Part shown: in pieces, positions 21,937 to 34,233 of the stretch
How the letters are laid out: every line of letters starts with the position of its first letter
How positions within the stretch are numbered: the stretch's first letter is position 1
DNA from: Blumeriella jaapii
Taxonomy: Eukaryota > Ascomycota > Leotiomycetes > Helotiales > Drepanopezizaceae
Length of the DNA stretch: 64,000 bases
NCBI GenBank assembly: GCA_009599575.1
Contig: VWND01000075.1
Coordinates: 1,364,001 to 1,428,000, forward strand
Reading direction: 5' to 3'
Position numbers and translations under genes: made by a program
The notes under the pieces: model-generated
Seen by the model: the letters and a program-made list of their open reading frames with translations, nothing else
The model's database searches: none
What the model was told of the DNA's origin: nothing

Positions 21937-23702
21937 CTTGAGGAATTGGCGGGGGTGCCGCGGATGCTGGCGGAGGCGATAAGAGAGGAGGAAGAGGAAG
22001 AGAGCTGCCCTTTTCGAGCTGGCCGGATTGCAGACCAGGTCTCGGGGGGGGTCAGTCGAGTTGTGGTGGTTGTGAAGTGTGAAGAAGAAGTTGTCGAGAA
22101 GAGAGCGAACGGCAGGGGCACACGTGTGCCAAGACCCGAACGTCGGTCTTCGGTTTTCAGCTGCTGATCGGGTCGAAGCCAACGAAAATGGACTTTGGAC
22201 TCAAGTATATCAGAAAAGACGGACGGGGGGGGAACTTATAGGCCGGGTGGGACGGACGGGAGGGCATGATCGCACACACAGGGGGGCACGAAGGCCGGAG
22301 GTTTGAGGAGGTTTGGAGATGTTCTTTTGTCGGCAACCGGCGATGTGTTTTGTATGGCCGTGAAGCATCAACCCGGAGCGGGTCGAGTGTCGTGCAGCAG
22401 ACGCTCTGTAATAGACGAGTTCCGAGTTGAAGGAGAAGAGAATAGTTCTTCTACTGTATGCAGGAAGGATGGATACATCAAAGACATCAAGCAGACAAGC
22501 CTCCCACGGCTGCATACGCAGGTGCCCAGGTAAGCATGAGTCTCTATCTATCTTGCTTTTTCTTTTTTTTCTTCTTCTTCTTCTTGCACCTCTTCTTGCA
22601 CTTCTTCTTCTTGCACTTCTTCTTCTTGCACTTCTTCTCTTTTTGTTTTTCCTCTTCCTCCTCCTCCTCCTCCTCCTCCTCCTCCTCCTCTTCCTCTTAT
22701 TCTTCTTCTTCCTCTTCTTCTTCTTCTACACATACACACGTCGTCGATCTGGAAGACTGACTTGACGTCCGTGTTATCTGTCTCTAGCAAATCAATCTCA
22801 AACTCAAACTCTGGCATGTACCAGGGGACCTTGCATCTCTGTGACAGCCTAGGCTGGAGGGAGCAGCTCTCGCAGCTGTCGTCTCCCGTCCGTATGGGAA
22901 GACGAGGTCTGTGTGGCCGATGGCTGCATCGTCGCGTCCATCACTTTTATTAAGGATGATGATACATACACCAAGATATCCGCCCCCTGAGCACTCACTT
23001 GGAGCTTTTACCTCAACGACAAGGGCCTTGAGTCGGGTACCTACTGTACCTCTGGCCTTGCATCTCGGTCATTTCCCAGGAAAACAACGTCGTCATGAGT
23101 ACAATCGCAGTCGACGGAACGCGGTCGAGTCCTTCAACCCCTACCAACTGTTGTTCTTTTTGTTTTTCATTTGTTTTTTCCCTTTTTTTTTTTTTTTTTC
23201 CTTTTTCATGCTTTTTCGGTTGTTTTTTCTTCCCTTCCCTTCCCTCCGGCAGGTGTACTTCGATCGCTGGTGGAATAATAGGAGGTGAAAAGGCCACGAG
23301 GGAGTCGAAGTGCGCTGGCCGTGGAAACAGCGAACGCTAATAGGGTCGATGCACTTTTCCGAGTCTCCACCAGTCTGTTCGTATTCTCATCAGCTGGTGT
23401 GGGGTAGGGTCAAACGGTGGCAGCCATTTTCCTGCCCCGAAAAATCATCTGTGGACGGCAACCCAGTGCTGTTCCAACGTGGGTCGGAGCTCTACAGCTT
23501 CCGTGGTGAAACAGCAACTCCAGACCCGGAGATTCTTGTTCTCGAGGACCGGGTATGTACTGTACTGTAGGTAGAGAATACCCGAGGGCAGTGCAACATA
23601 GCAACGACCACTGCCACCTCAGAAGAAGGAAAACCATGCTGCATTGGGGATATCATAACGTCTAACACAAGCCCCAAACTCCGCGCCAGTCTCGGTCCAT
23701 TC
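21937..23702. other. Intergenic, no gene; pyrimidine microsatellites
   Basis: Upstream region of och1. No gene recognised. Includes the TTC/CTC tract listed separately, a T-rich tract around 23170-23200 and a TACTGTACTGTA motif at about 23563. Confidence 0.55.
22560..22735 (+). repeat. (TTC)n/(CTC)n pyrimidine tract
   Basis: Polypyrimidine strand made of TTC and CTC units with three short TTGCAC interruptions. The two most similar subunits are spaced about 18 bp apart. Frames through it would give Leu, Ser or Glu repeats only. Confidence 0.9.
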
Positions 23703-25037
23703 TCATATGTCTAAACTCATCTTGACAGCGAACAAGGCCCCCACGGCCCCTACAAACACAGCAACCGCCACGGCAGCTCCCTCCTTCGTTGTGGTGAAAT
23801 ACATCGCAAAGCCCACGACCAGCTCTAACATCCTCGCTCGCTCTCGCTTCCGCTTCCAGTCGACATCCAGCTCAAATGGAGGCCGTATTCGCGGATCGTC
23901 GCCGACCTCGTTTTCTTCCGGTGCCGCAATCGGCAGCAGTGGAACCGAGACCTCGAGTGCGACGGCACGATGGTCGGTGGTGGGAAGGAGTGGGAGAGCC
24001 GCGTAGCTGCGGGTGACGATCTTGGCGTCGGGGTGGGTGCGGGTCACCCAGGGCGGAAGATCGAGGTAGAGGATCCTGTCACACCAGCTCGGCCAGCGAT
24101 GAGGCGCCCAGTGCCATTTAGACAGGTCCTTGTCGGGTGTCGTCTGGAGTCGGTATTTGTATGTCGGGGGAAAGGTGACGGGTGCTTCTGTCAACCCATG
24201 GCATGTCCGTCCTGCTAACCGTTCTTGATCCAGCTGGTCGGTTTCGAAGAGCTTGGAGTAGTGGTTGGGCGAGGATTCGTCCTGATACGGCTGTGGGAAG
24301 GTCTCCTTGTGATCTGTAGGCGACGGCGCCATCGTCGAGGTCCGGTAATTTAGATCACCAGCGAGGAAGAGATGCGAAGTGGGTTTGAAGATGGATGCAT
24401 TTCGAGGCGATATCGAGAGTAGCGGTCTCTCTTCGACAGCCTGCGACGTTGCATTGTTCATGCCGTACGCATATTTCGTCGAGAATACCAGTCCGCGAGC
24501 TATGTTCTCCCAGTCGGCATTGCGACGCTCGAGATTCCATTCCATCGCTTCGAGGTGTGCTGCCACGAAAGACAGCTCCGTCGACGTCCCGTTGGCGTGG
24601 TAGGTAAATCGAGCCCCAATAGCTCCTTTGTTCCCTATTCCTCCATATCCTACGCCCACGCCGCCCGTCTCGATATCCGATATAGCATCGTAGTCCTTCG
24701 CAAATACCATTATGCCTGTCATGCCGAGGTTTCTCGCGACCACCGCCTGGTAAATGTGCCCCTCGGCATCAGTTGTGCCAGCCACTTGTTGAGAGGCTTG
24801 ATCGACAGCATCGTGAAATCGAGAGAAGTACGGCACGAGGAAGGACCCGATCAGACAGTGTGGTATAGGTGCTATCTCTTGGAGGGAGAGGACGAGGATG
24901 TCCGGGAGCGTGGATCTGGGAGAGGCGAGGCCGGAGAAGAGTTGAGAAGCGAAGGCGTCGACGTCGAGGAGCGTTTTGCCGCAGTTCAAGGTCAAGATAT
25001 AAATGCCGACGGCCCCGTTGGCGACTGTTGCTGCCAT
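23703..25037 (-). CDS. Inositol polyphosphate 5-phosphatase-like protein, tail-anchored
   Basis: Intronless, 444 aa. DNase I-like (endonuclease/exonuclease/phosphatase) fold of the inositol polyphosphate 5-phosphatase type, which removes the 5-phosphate from phosphoinositides or inositol phosphates. Motifs in order: YILTLNCG near residue 13, VLSLQEIAP with the metal-binding Glu54, GYGGIGNKGAIGARF (about 129-143), FVAAHLEAME, LFLAGDLNYR, HRWPSWCDRIL (the 5-phosphatase signature) and LPTTDHRAVALEV. The last 25 residues form a hydrophobic segment (AAVAVAVFVGAVGALFAV) and a short tail, so it is probably anchored in an internal membrane. The ATG at 25037 is the only good start. It lies behind och1 on the same strand but 1.8 kb away, so co-regulation is not implied. 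Confidence 0.88.
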   Translation of the reverse strand: MAATVANGAVGIYILTLNCGKTLLDVDAFASQLFSGLASPRSTLPDILVLSLQEIAPIPHCLIGSFLVPYFSRFHDAVDQASQQVAGTTDAEGHIYQAVVARNLGMTGIMVFAKDYDAISDIETGGVGVGYGGIGNKGAIGARFTYHANGTSTELSFVAAHLEAMEWNLERRNADWENIARGLVFSTKYAYGMNNATSQAVEERPLLSISPRNASIFKPTSHLFLAGDLNYRTSTMAPSPTDHKETFPQPYQDESSPNHYSKLFETDQLDQERLAGRTCHGLTEAPVTFPPTYKYRLQTTPDKDLSKWHWAPHRWPSWCDRILYLDLPPWVTRTHPDAKIVTRSYAALPLLPTTDHRAVALEVSVPLLPIAAPEENEVGDDPRIRPPFELDVDWKRKRERARMLELVVGFAMYFTTTKEGAAVAVAVFVGAVGALFAVKMSLDI

Positions 25038-25978
25038 TTTCCGCCGCCTCGTCGTCGTTGTAGACTTGACAATATCTGACCTGGGGTTGCGAGTCTCGAG
25101 TCTCGACTATCGAGGGTTGAAGGGACTCTCGACTTACAGTGAAGTACAGACGTCATGCGACCAAGGGTCCTGTCCGGGGACATCGCGGATCGATGCTAAT
25201 CCCAGACCCGCCTTCCTCTCCCCTTACCCTCTCGCTTGTTTCCCTTCAGGTCCTGTCTCTTGGTCAATACAGACGGCTAAGCCAGGGCCAATTGCAACAA
25301 TGTCCAATGCCACATTTCTGCTGTGTTATCATCGCGACACTTGTTCATCCTCTCGAGCTAGTCCTTTGCTACGTCAATAAGCACAGGCGACATAAACTAA
25401 CCCACAAGGATGGTCGACTCGATTTCGTCAGCAGTGCAGCATCTCAAGCCACACTTTACTATCGACACAGCTCGACGATCACATGCAGAGTCTCGCTGAT
25501 CAAGTATCGTAATGCTTTTAAGGTTTTGTAGGACACTGAATACAAGTCACTCGTGGATATCAGAGCGAACGGCTTAGGAGTTGGTAGTTTATCAAACACC
25601 AGATCAACAAATGTATACACTTGGAAGACTTCTCTTTCCGAATCTATTTCGTCGTCAAGAGATCCGTATCCCATGGTAGAAGCATTTCTCGAAGGCTCGT
25701 CTGATGGCCTAGCCCCATTCAACGTAAGCGGCTCAGATATTTCGTTACATCTTGGTACACGAAGCACTCATCTCATTCTTTCCAGTGGTCAAATCCCTTC
25801 CCAATCCCTTCAGACTTAGTACCTCATCTTCGGCGCCACCTCCCCTTCCTCTCACCCCTGACCATCATCCACAGCGAAGACTGCAGTTACGTTGCTGCAG
25901 CTGAGCGAAACATGCTGATTGTGTTTTGTTTGTGGTGAGTAGCTGCGTTATGAGATGTGCCATTCACTGAGACCAAGC
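25038..25978. other. Intergenic, no gene supported
   Basis: A 102-codon minus-strand frame at 25459-25767 has no family signature and no clear flanking exons. I do not call it. Confidence 0.45.
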
Positions 25979-26724
25979 CTACTCATGTACAACATGTCTC
26001 AATTGTGGCAAGGTTAGAGACAGAGCCTTCATCTTGGCATGATTTGCCGACCCTAAACCAGATACTGGATCCCAACCTTGCATCGCATGGAAGCCCTGAG
26101 TTGTGCACCCCAAACTGTTTCCCTCAGTCACGTCATTCATCACATAGTCATGGCTGTAAAGCACATGGTTCACAAATCCCTCGGAGATCTTCCCAGCCGT
26201 AGCGCGCTCCTGGTTCAACAGTGACAAAGTCGGACGCAAAGAGAGGAGCAGCCGAAGAAAAACCCGAAACTGCCATTGGTGACCACGGGGAACCGAGCAC
26301 CGTTTGCGGAAATTTATGTGAATGCACGTCCAACTCTGTTGTTGGTGTTGAGCCCAGAGTCGTATGGGTATGTCGAGATAGCGCGTTGCAAGTAGTTCTC
26401 AACGTGTGTATTCTGGTAAACTGGGCGAGAAAAGTAGTTTGAGAAACCTCCAGAAGACGTGAAGGCAAGTTCAGCTTCACCTCTATCGTGGTGCGAAACT
26501 ACAGCTACCTCGGCATCTTTGAATGTGCCGTCGGCCTTGAGCTGAGGTTCCCGGCTGATGTTACGTAGGCAGCTGGACGGGCATTGTGGCCTGAAGATTT
26601 TATTCTTGGGGCCGAGACATCCTGATTCGCGGCTATTTTCTGGTATTCTTGCGGCGAAACCGGAGTTTCCGAGAGCGATATAAGGCTGACTTCTTGAAGA
26701 CCAAGCTTCTGATACTCGTTGCAT
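25979..26724 (-). pseudogene. Decayed sedolisin (tripeptidyl-peptidase, S53) fragment
   Basis: Three minus-strand frames must be joined to recover the C-terminal half of a fungal sedolisin. The first (about 26314-26724) gives GNSGFAARIPENS, CLGPKNKIFRPQCPSSC and SGGFSNYFSRP, as in the region before the active site. The second (about 26240-26340) gives GFSSAAPLFAS where the family has a GTSxSAP catalytic Ser motif. The third (25979-26239) gives LNQERATAGK, FVNHVLYSH, NDVTEGNSLGC and GWDPVSGLG, the calcium-binding end. At least two frameshifts are needed and the N-terminal half (propeptide and catalytic Glu/Asp) is missing. The neighbouring DNA to the right is AT-rich. It is therefore a relic, not a working protease. 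Confidence 0.75.
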
Positions 26725-27950
26725 TATCTACGTACTGTACGTATGGCGGGGGAAGGGCAGCTTCAGCTTGGCGGGATTAAAAAGAGATGACCTTGGTCTG
26801 GTATTGTGTTCGCAGTATTTATTAATGGCTGTAGTACATTGTTACTCACTGGCTCGTATAGGACTGTATATACCGCATTGTCTTGCACCTTTATGCCCTC
26901 CGCAGTATCGGAAGGATAAATTGGTTTTATTTATCAGTACTTTTTCGGATCTTGGAAGTTTTTATCATTTCCGTGCTTATGGAGTTCGGCTTACGACAGG
27001 TCTTGTGATTTTTAAACAGTCTTATCGACGACAATCCAAGCTTTCTCTTCATAGAATACGATTCAAGAGCCCCTAATGCCTGAGTCAATGAGTTATTAAG
27101 TGACACTGGCAACTGTTTTGTCCTTGGGAGCGAATACGTTTTGCATCTACTTTAGAGTCCAGTGCTTTCTATAGTTTTCATAGTCGGGTTTCAGCTGTTG
27201 ACTGTTAGAAAGGCTCGATTGGACAAGAATTTCGATTGAACCAGTCTTGACCTTTAACATCCCCTTTTTTGTGCAACACATTCTAAAGAGAGAAAAGGCG
27301 GCGTTGCCAAGAACAGCGATGCGAAGAACGACCAAAAGCTTGGTAAGCAGTTTTATTTCTTCAAATCTTAGGATGAGAAACTCGATGTGAGTCGGGATAA
27401 GCTAGAGAATTTTTTTTTTTAACCATCGTCGTACATTATTCGACGTATCGTTCACAACTGCTTCCCAGCTCAAGCGGATCAGCTCTATTGGGGTCAAATT
27501 ACAAGCATTGAATGTTTTTGTTTTCAAATTTGATTAATCCTATTATGCGTAGCATCATTAGATAACACCTCATTTCGCGGTCGTGTGGGTTGCCATTGTT
27601 TTGATTTATGCTTTTGAGGCCGCAGTTACGAGCCCGTCAATCTGCTTGTTGATATACAAACGCATGTTAGTTCAAACTGCGCGCATGACGTAACTTGAAG
27701 CTTTGATCCAAGCGATTCATCTCGTGGCAGGAAGGGGCGCAGGATTGGGATACAAGAGACGAACCAAGCCAGAAATGGCAGGTAGAGTAGAGAGCTGCCA
27801 AATTGAATAAGCGGTGGTGCGATAAAATTGGTACTGGATTTATTGCTGTTAAACAACGACAGGGACGAGATTGATTGGTTTCAGAAGAGCAAGAAGAAGG
27901 TCCACTTGGTCAGCGTGCACTCAAGATGGTTGTTTAGGTCGTGAAATTAA
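26725..27950. other. AT-rich, gene-free stretch
   Basis: Visibly richer in A and T than the flanks, with many stops in all frames and no recognisable protein remnant. It could be decayed, possibly RIP-mutated, DNA next to the sedolisin relic, but I cannot identify a transposon in it. Confidence 0.5.
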
Positions 27951-29654
27951 GGAGAAGTGTTGACTACCGATCCATCCCGTTTACCACTTGCCAGAAATTT
28001 CTCACATGGACATAGACCAGCCCTAGCTGTTATATTGGTACAAAGTGAGTGCACAACTATGAATTGGACTCTCTGTAAAGGTTGTGTTGGATGTCTACCT
28101 ATGTACAGTACTGTAAGAAGGGAGGCTCGCACTGGTTTAAGCGAGGGGAAGAACTATGCCCCGGAGGCTCAAGGTCAGGTGATGTTGAGCCTCCAGGAAT
28201 GGCGCAGGGATCTATCTACAAAGCTACGAGAGCGCAAGCTGCACATTAATTCTCCTCGCCCTCTGTCTCTTTCAGTAGGGTCCAGAAGCTTTCGCCTGGG
28301 GTCTGAGGTTCGATCACGTGAGCGGACACTCGCGCCTTCCCTGTCTGATCCAACATCAATGGAACCCCTAGCGAGTCTTGTACGTACATGAATGGCAAGC
28401 AACTCACGTAACCTCACAGCGAATCTGGCAGTACAATTCGGGGTTGATGTTATCAGTGTCAAGTATCAGAGGGCATCGAGAGCTACATTCGCAATGCCAT
28501 GTGCAGCCATGGCATCCGCCACCTTCCTTTGCCATCGTCTTCCACTTTATTGTCTTGGAGAATGTGCGGCAAGTTAGGCCAAGTGCTGTCCGTTAAGTCT
28601 TAATGCTGATTACAATGTTGCCCCTTGTCGAGTCAAAATTTTTTTTTCCTCAACTGCAAGTTTCAATGGAGCTTTACTTGTGCTTCTGTTCGTCTCAGCA
28701 TAGCAATCCCCATGGCGGCTTCAGGCCTACATGCCATCGATTGAAAGGAGTAGTGTTTTACCGTTATGCACCTCAAGATTGAAGTTCAGGGTTGGATTCT
28801 TACCTTCTCGACTGAAAATTCTCAGCTTCGCTCGTGTTCGGTGACTCCTCCGGTGCAAGTTCATTAGTACAGCAAACGAGCGTTAGTTGCCGTGCAGACA
28901 TCAACCCCGAGTTGGTGTCTCATCCTTTCTTACGGGGATAGCTTGTTGATTCACCACGTCGCATTATATGCAGACTACGTCTGGAGAGCGAGGCGATGAA
29001 ACGCCATGTACCGTACTGTACTGGAGCTCCTTCTCCTACAGTGCAAACACACATACTCCAGTACACTATGTACATACATACGACGTACCAGTATGTACAC
29101 CAACCCTTTCTCCTTGCCCACGGCTGCATAGTCTGAAGCCAGACGAAGCTTTTGGCACTTAAAAATAGGCTGGTTCGAGTTTTGGGACGAGAAGTTTCCT
29201 GTCCGGTCACGATGCCCTGCCTGTCACTTGGAAGGGTTACCCCAGTTTCCATGGCATGATCTGCACCGGACGAGGGCCCCTCGAAACGCGGTCGCTGCAC
29301 AGGACGAGCCTGTCAAACGGGAAAGTTTATCGCCAAACAGGATGCAGTCGGCCGTTTCACTTGGGTGAGAGAGGATACGGTCAGAAGCGCAATCGGGGTT
29401 GGAAGTCATCATCAGACGGCAAAGGGGGAAGAAAGTACCGTTGCCCAGTACATACAGTACAGTACTAGGAGGCCAACACGGCACACGGGCTTGCACCACT
29501 GGGCCAGGGACCTTTGATATCCCCGACCTGACTGTACAGTAAGTACTGTAGCATGGTCCCATAGCTAAACAGCTGTCACAAGTACTGTTTGTATGTTCGT
29601 CGTACAGTACATACATGGTACAGCGCGGCCGGCAGACTATATACAGTATGTCAG

Positions 29655-29740
29655 TAGTAAGTACTTGGTACTCAGCGGTACTTGGTACTTAGTGGCACTT
29701 GGTACTTAGTGGTAGGTACTTAGTGGTACTTAGTACTTAC
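29655..29740 (+). repeat. Short minisatellite (GGTACTTAGT)n
   Basis: Degenerate 9-11 bp units of GTACTTAGTG and GTACTTGGTA type repeated about eight times, flanked by TACTGTAC motifs. Confidence 0.8.
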
Positions 29741-30600
29741 TGTCTTGCTGTACTGTACATGCAGTACTTACAGCACCAGCGACCAGCGACCAGCCAGCCA
29801 CCAGCGGAGCGGAAGGGCGGGAAGGCCCGTGGGAGCCTTGACACAAAGCCGGAACGGGCTGGAAAGGTTACGTAACGCGGCCGAAACGTTCGACTCGCGC
29901 GACAGAACGTCCTGCTCCTCGTTCGGTAGAGAGGTTAGGCGGACGGTGCACGTGACACACCCTGCCAAGACCGGGTGTGACAGGACGGGATTTCTTGGCT
30001 CCTGCGACTTCCGACCTTCCGACCCTCCGCCCTCCCGCCCTTCCGCCCGTCTGCCCCTCCTCCCCGCCCGCCAACGACCGACGAAGAGCAACTTCTCGAT
30101 CGATCAATCCATCAATCTACCAATCCATCCCTCTCCCCAACCATCTTTGCAACTTCGCATCTTCGCAGACGGCGTCCGACGAGTCCGAGTCTATAACAGG
30201 GCTTTCTCCATATCTTTTGCTTCGTTTCCCAGCCACCAGGCGGGACACCCGAGCGAGGAGCGCTTCAAGGATCCTTGAAAGTGGGCACCTCCCGCCTGCT
30301 GCAAAACTCAAGGCAGGCCCAAGCGGAACGAACCACGGCGGCCTTCGATTCTTGATTATTTGTCTTGTGTCTTGGGCATATCTGGCCTGGCCTGCGACAG
30401 ACTACTGACTGGCAGCGCAACAACGCAACCACCCTTCGTTCGTTACTTTTTGCCTGCCTACCCGTTCACCACCTCCGCGACCTCGACCTCGACCTCGACC
30501 TCTTCGACCTCTCAACCGTGACCTGGAGCTGGACTGTGACCTCGAGCTCGCCAGCCAGTCCCAGCCGAGCCCAATTCAACCCGATCCATACCAACCCGAT

Positions 30601-30642
30601 CCAATCCAACCCAACCCAACCCAACCCGACCCAACCCCTCCA
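30601..30642 (+). repeat. (CCAAC)n tract
   Basis: Pentanucleotide CCAAC/CCGAC/CCAAT units in the presumed 5' leader of the gene starting at 30884. Confidence 0.75.
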
Positions 30643-30883
30643 CAGCAACAAGCAAGTCGTCACCTCACATCCAACACCGCCAATAATACGACCGGTCGAC
30701 CGATCCAATAACCACATCCTCATTTTCATCCTCGTCCTAGTTCTGGCCTCAGCGCTACGCGATCTTGTGCTGCGACATTCGCAACCCGCCAACGACTGCA
30801 AAGTCTCCTTCCGTCTTCTGACTTGTCGAGTGCTTAGTCGCGAATCAAGATTTTGAAAACAGCAATCCATCAAAACTGCAGCC

Positions 30884-32884
30884 ATGTCACGCCGCGGGGA
30901 GGCCGTGTACGAGGAGCGCGACTACTACTCCCGCGACGGGCCTGCGGTGCGGGTGAGGGAACGAGAGGATGATACCCGCAGCCGGCGCAGCGGCGGCTCG
31001 GAACGAGGAGGCAGTCGACCGGATTTCCTTCGAGATGACTATGGACATGGCCGGCCTGAGATGGGACAAATGGTGCTACGCGAGCGAGACACCGAGGTGT
31101 TTTCACGACCGCTGGAGCGCAGACCGCGATCGCCGTCGCCAGTGCGGGTCGTGCGGGAAACCCGCGAAAGAATTATTGAGAGGTCGCCGAGCCCTCCTCC
31201 ACAACTTGAGCGGATCAGGACTCGCGTTGTTGAACGACGTGAGCCTTCATCTCCTCCTCCTCCTCCTGCCGAGCGGGTCAGAACGACTACACGAGTTGTT
31301 GAAAGACAACGGTCGCCGAGTCCCCCTCCGCCCGAGAGACTTCGAGCCAGGGTGATCGAGACCCGAGAACGATACAGAGAGCGTTCACCCTCGCCTGTGC
31401 GTATGCGTGAGAGGATTGTTGAGCGAGAGAGAGAATTCCGAGAGCGATCACCATCTCCGGTTGTGGATAGAGTACGCATCCGCAATGTGGAGCAGGTCAG
31501 ACCGCCATCACCTGAGCCATCTCCGTCGCCCTCACCTCCTCCTCCTCCTCAACCACCTCAAGCGATTCACGCGCCTCCTATCCACCAGGAGATAATTACT
31601 CATCACAGACACATTGATCATGGTATGCCCCTTGAGTACTACGCAGACACTTTGCTGACAATCCACAGGCTACGAAATCGCTCGAGCCCTCTCCCCCTCC
31701 ACCACCACCACCGCCGCCACCACCACGCCGTACCGAGCAACGCACCAAAGAGACCGACATCGACATCTGGACTCACGGAAATTATACCGACGTCGACATC
31801 CGCAAGAAGACGGTCAGTACCCGCGAACCTCCCCCAGCTCATCGATCCCCACTTTCGAGCCGCCACGACTTCTTCCATGATGATAGCGTACTCTACGAGC
31901 AAGAGCGAGAGAAACTGCGGATTCGGGAGTCCAGAATGGATCTCAGCCGCAGGCGTAGTATGAGTGTAAGCGCCAAATCGGAGGTCAGAGAGCGAAGCAA
32001 AAGCCGTTCGCGAGTTGATTTTCGCGGGGACGAGGACGAGGGCGACTACTATTCCCGGAAGGCCAACGAGCGTGCATATATAGGCGAAGCATTCAACGGC
32101 GCCACCAAAGACTGGGCCATTGTCGATGTTCCTCCTGGAACAGAGCGCGTGAAAATGGATGGCGTCGGGGGCGGAAGCCAGGAAATCACGTGGCAGAAAT
32201 ACAACGGTGTTCGCCGGAGTAAATTCATCCCCGAACGAGAACGCGAGAAAGGTCGTGTGGCGGAGCGGGAACACGTCCGCGAACGTGAGGAGCCGAGGCG
32301 GGAAAATCAATCCAGCGGGCTGGAAATCGAAATTTCCAGCTCGAGCCGGTCTCGACGACAAGGCGGGGGCGGGGGCGCGTACGAACGTGAGTATGAGAGG
32401 ATCGAGGAGACATCTAATCAGCAAGTTGGGTTCCCAAGAGCTCTGCCTAAGCAGAGAATTGGCGATCTGTGGACAGAAATCACGAAGGATCTGGTAGTGA
32501 GGGAGGCCATTGAGGAGATGGGGTACGATTTTGAGGAAACGGAGTTCTTCTACTACGTCATTCAGTATCTCCGCTATGTACGTTCCCTCCCAATCCCCTC
32601 TTTTCTCTTGTGCTTTGGCTGCGTGACTCCCGCTAAAGGAATGATAGGAGGACGTCCTTGAACTAGTCCAGCTCTCTGAGGCCATCAAACGTGAGCGCCA
32701 AGATCGCATCCGCGAGATCCAGCGCGAACGAGAGCGTGCCGAGCGACGAAACTTCGAGCGAGAAGAGTGGGAGCGTAGAGAGCGACGTCGAGAACGCGAT
32801 TCCGGCTTTTCCGACGAGAGGATCATCGAGCGCGAGATCATTTACGACGGGAGAGGACCACCGCCCAGACGAGCGAACTGGTAA
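30884..32884 (+). CDS. Conserved Arg/Ser/Pro-rich fungal protein (DUF8035-like)
   Basis: Exons 30884-31622, 31669-32577 and 32648-32884. The N-terminal third is a repetitive RERSPSP / RVVERR / SPPPPPPER region resembling RS-domain proteins, ending in HQEIITHHRHIDHG. After a Pro-rich stretch come TDIDIWTHGNYTDVDIRKK and an acidic/basic linker, then the conserved block: WAIVDVPPGTERV, WQKYNGVRRSKFIPERERE, LWTEITKDLVVREAIEEMGY and ETEFFYYVIQYLRY-EDVLELV. It finishes in a coiled coil rich in RERERAERR. I recognise it as a Pezizomycotina-wide family of unknown function, possibly DUF8035. One problem: the first junction (HIDHG-YEIARA) is in phase and conserved, but the frame is then lost in CTCCCCCTCC at 31691-31700. 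Removing one C restores it (SPSPPPPPPP...RRTEQRTKE). A nuclear, RNA-related role is only a guess from composition. Confidence 0.8.
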
Positions 32885-33807
32885 ACTTGCCGCGACCAAC
32901 ACGACAGCCATCTTTTTGGACATCCATTTAGTTGACGATGGTCGCTGGGATGTAATGAAAGTCGTAAAAAACGACGACATGACATGATAGCGGCAGATAC
33001 CTTTGATTGCACAGGAGCGAAGGGTATGAACAGTTTGAGAACTCGGACCTCAACTTTAGTCGGATCTCGTTTTCATCTTTGCCTCGTCTCGATACAGTAA
33101 AAGATATTTCCGTTTTCTGTTTTTCTACATGGGTATCAGGCCCAGGCGATGGAGGCGTGTGTCGGTCGATTGGTGCGTTCGCGTCGGTGGATGGATTGTC
33201 GGGGGCGGATTCCGAGATGAGCCGTCAGGTCACTTGTTATGGAGGGAAAGGCAATGGAAGGGGTGATGACTAGACTTTTTTCATTTTGAATTTTTACGAT
33301 TGATGACCAAAATAAAATTACTAAATAAGCCCGACCACGTCTCGTTTGGTGTGGAAAATGTGCTTTTCGTGCCGAGGTAAGATGGTGTTTCCGATACGTT
33401 TTTTCCCCTAGTCTTTTACCTCTTACGCTTGATATCTTGAAAATCGATCCACCGAGGGACAGGCATTGACAGCCGTTCGTACGTATGTAGGTAGCTTACT
33501 TCCGTTGCACTGCATCCTTGGACTTCGGGTTCTAGCTATCAAGCAAACGGCAAAAGCGACGGGGCACACGTCTTTTTTACCTTTGGAGCAGGCAGCGCGG
33601 AGCAGATGCCTTATACTGTACTATCTATACCTTACTTGTTTTCCTCTACGCATGCTTTGCCTCGTCCTTCCTGCGAACCCCGCACACGCTACCTCTGAGG
33701 GAGGGAGTCAGTGTGTATGTAGCTCCTTGGGATATAAGTGTGTCTGTCTCTATCTCTATCTCCATGTGATATCAGTTTTGAGTTTCAGTGCGCTCCTCCT
33801 TTTCTGA

Positions 33808-33835
33808 GGGGGGGGGGGGGGGGGGGGGGGGGGGG
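33808..33835 (+). repeat. G28 homopolymer
   Basis: An uninterrupted run of 28 G. Length is likely imprecise, as such runs are hard to sequence. It may form stacked G structures. Confidence 0.9.
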
Positions 33836-34171
33836 TTGTCATTGTTATTGATTTATTGTTCGCTTGCTTGCTTGCTTTCTTTCTTTGTATTGGTTTTATC
33901 CAACCAACCCTCCTTCTCCAACCCCCCCACAGCCTCCAAGAAAAAAACCTGGATGGTGCAGTCTGGTGCAGATGGGTTGTTCCGAATGTGACAAAGCCTT
34001 CTTGGTTCAGGTGTCTCTGGACTGAGTGATGGTTGGTTGATTCTTCCCTCCTCTACTCTTTACCTTCTAGGAGAGGGGTGGTGGAAGGGCGGGGGGAGGA
34101 AGCAAAAAACGGGTCAGTGGGCGAGAGAGTGAGTGAACGAGCGACTTTATAGAAGCCAAGGTGGGCTGGTA

Positions 34172-34233
34172 TCCGTCTGTCTGTCTGTCTGTCTGTCTAT
34201 CTGTCTATCTGTCTATCTGTCTACCTGTCTACC
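34172..34233 (+). repeat. (GTCT)n / (ATCTGTCT)n tract
   Basis: Six GTCT units followed by CTATCTGT and CTACCTGT variants, a tract changing gradually from 4-bp to 8-bp units. Confidence 0.9.

Larger units (their letters stand above)
27951..30883. other. Intergenic with TACTGTAC motifs and pyrimidine-rich leader
   Basis: No gene seen. TACAGTACTGTA-type motifs cluster at 28104, 29005, 29455, 29533-29550 and 29745-29770. From about 30000 the + strand becomes C-rich (CCGACCTTCC, CCTCCGCCC, then CGACCTCGACCTC and CCAAC repeats), which is probably the promoter and 5' UTR of the gene starting at 30884. Confidence 0.5.

Noticed and set aside
14612..22182. A secondary-metabolite or mannan-related cluster joining the acyl-CoA synthetase, och1 and 5'-nucleotidase
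   Set aside because: There is no PKS, NRPS, terpene cyclase, cluster regulator or transporter next to the acyl-CoA synthetase, and the functions are unrelated. The genes look merely adjacent.
25459..25767. 102-codon minus-strand frame near the 5-phosphatase gene
   Set aside because: No recognisable motif, no supporting splice sites and no composition bias to separate it from chance.
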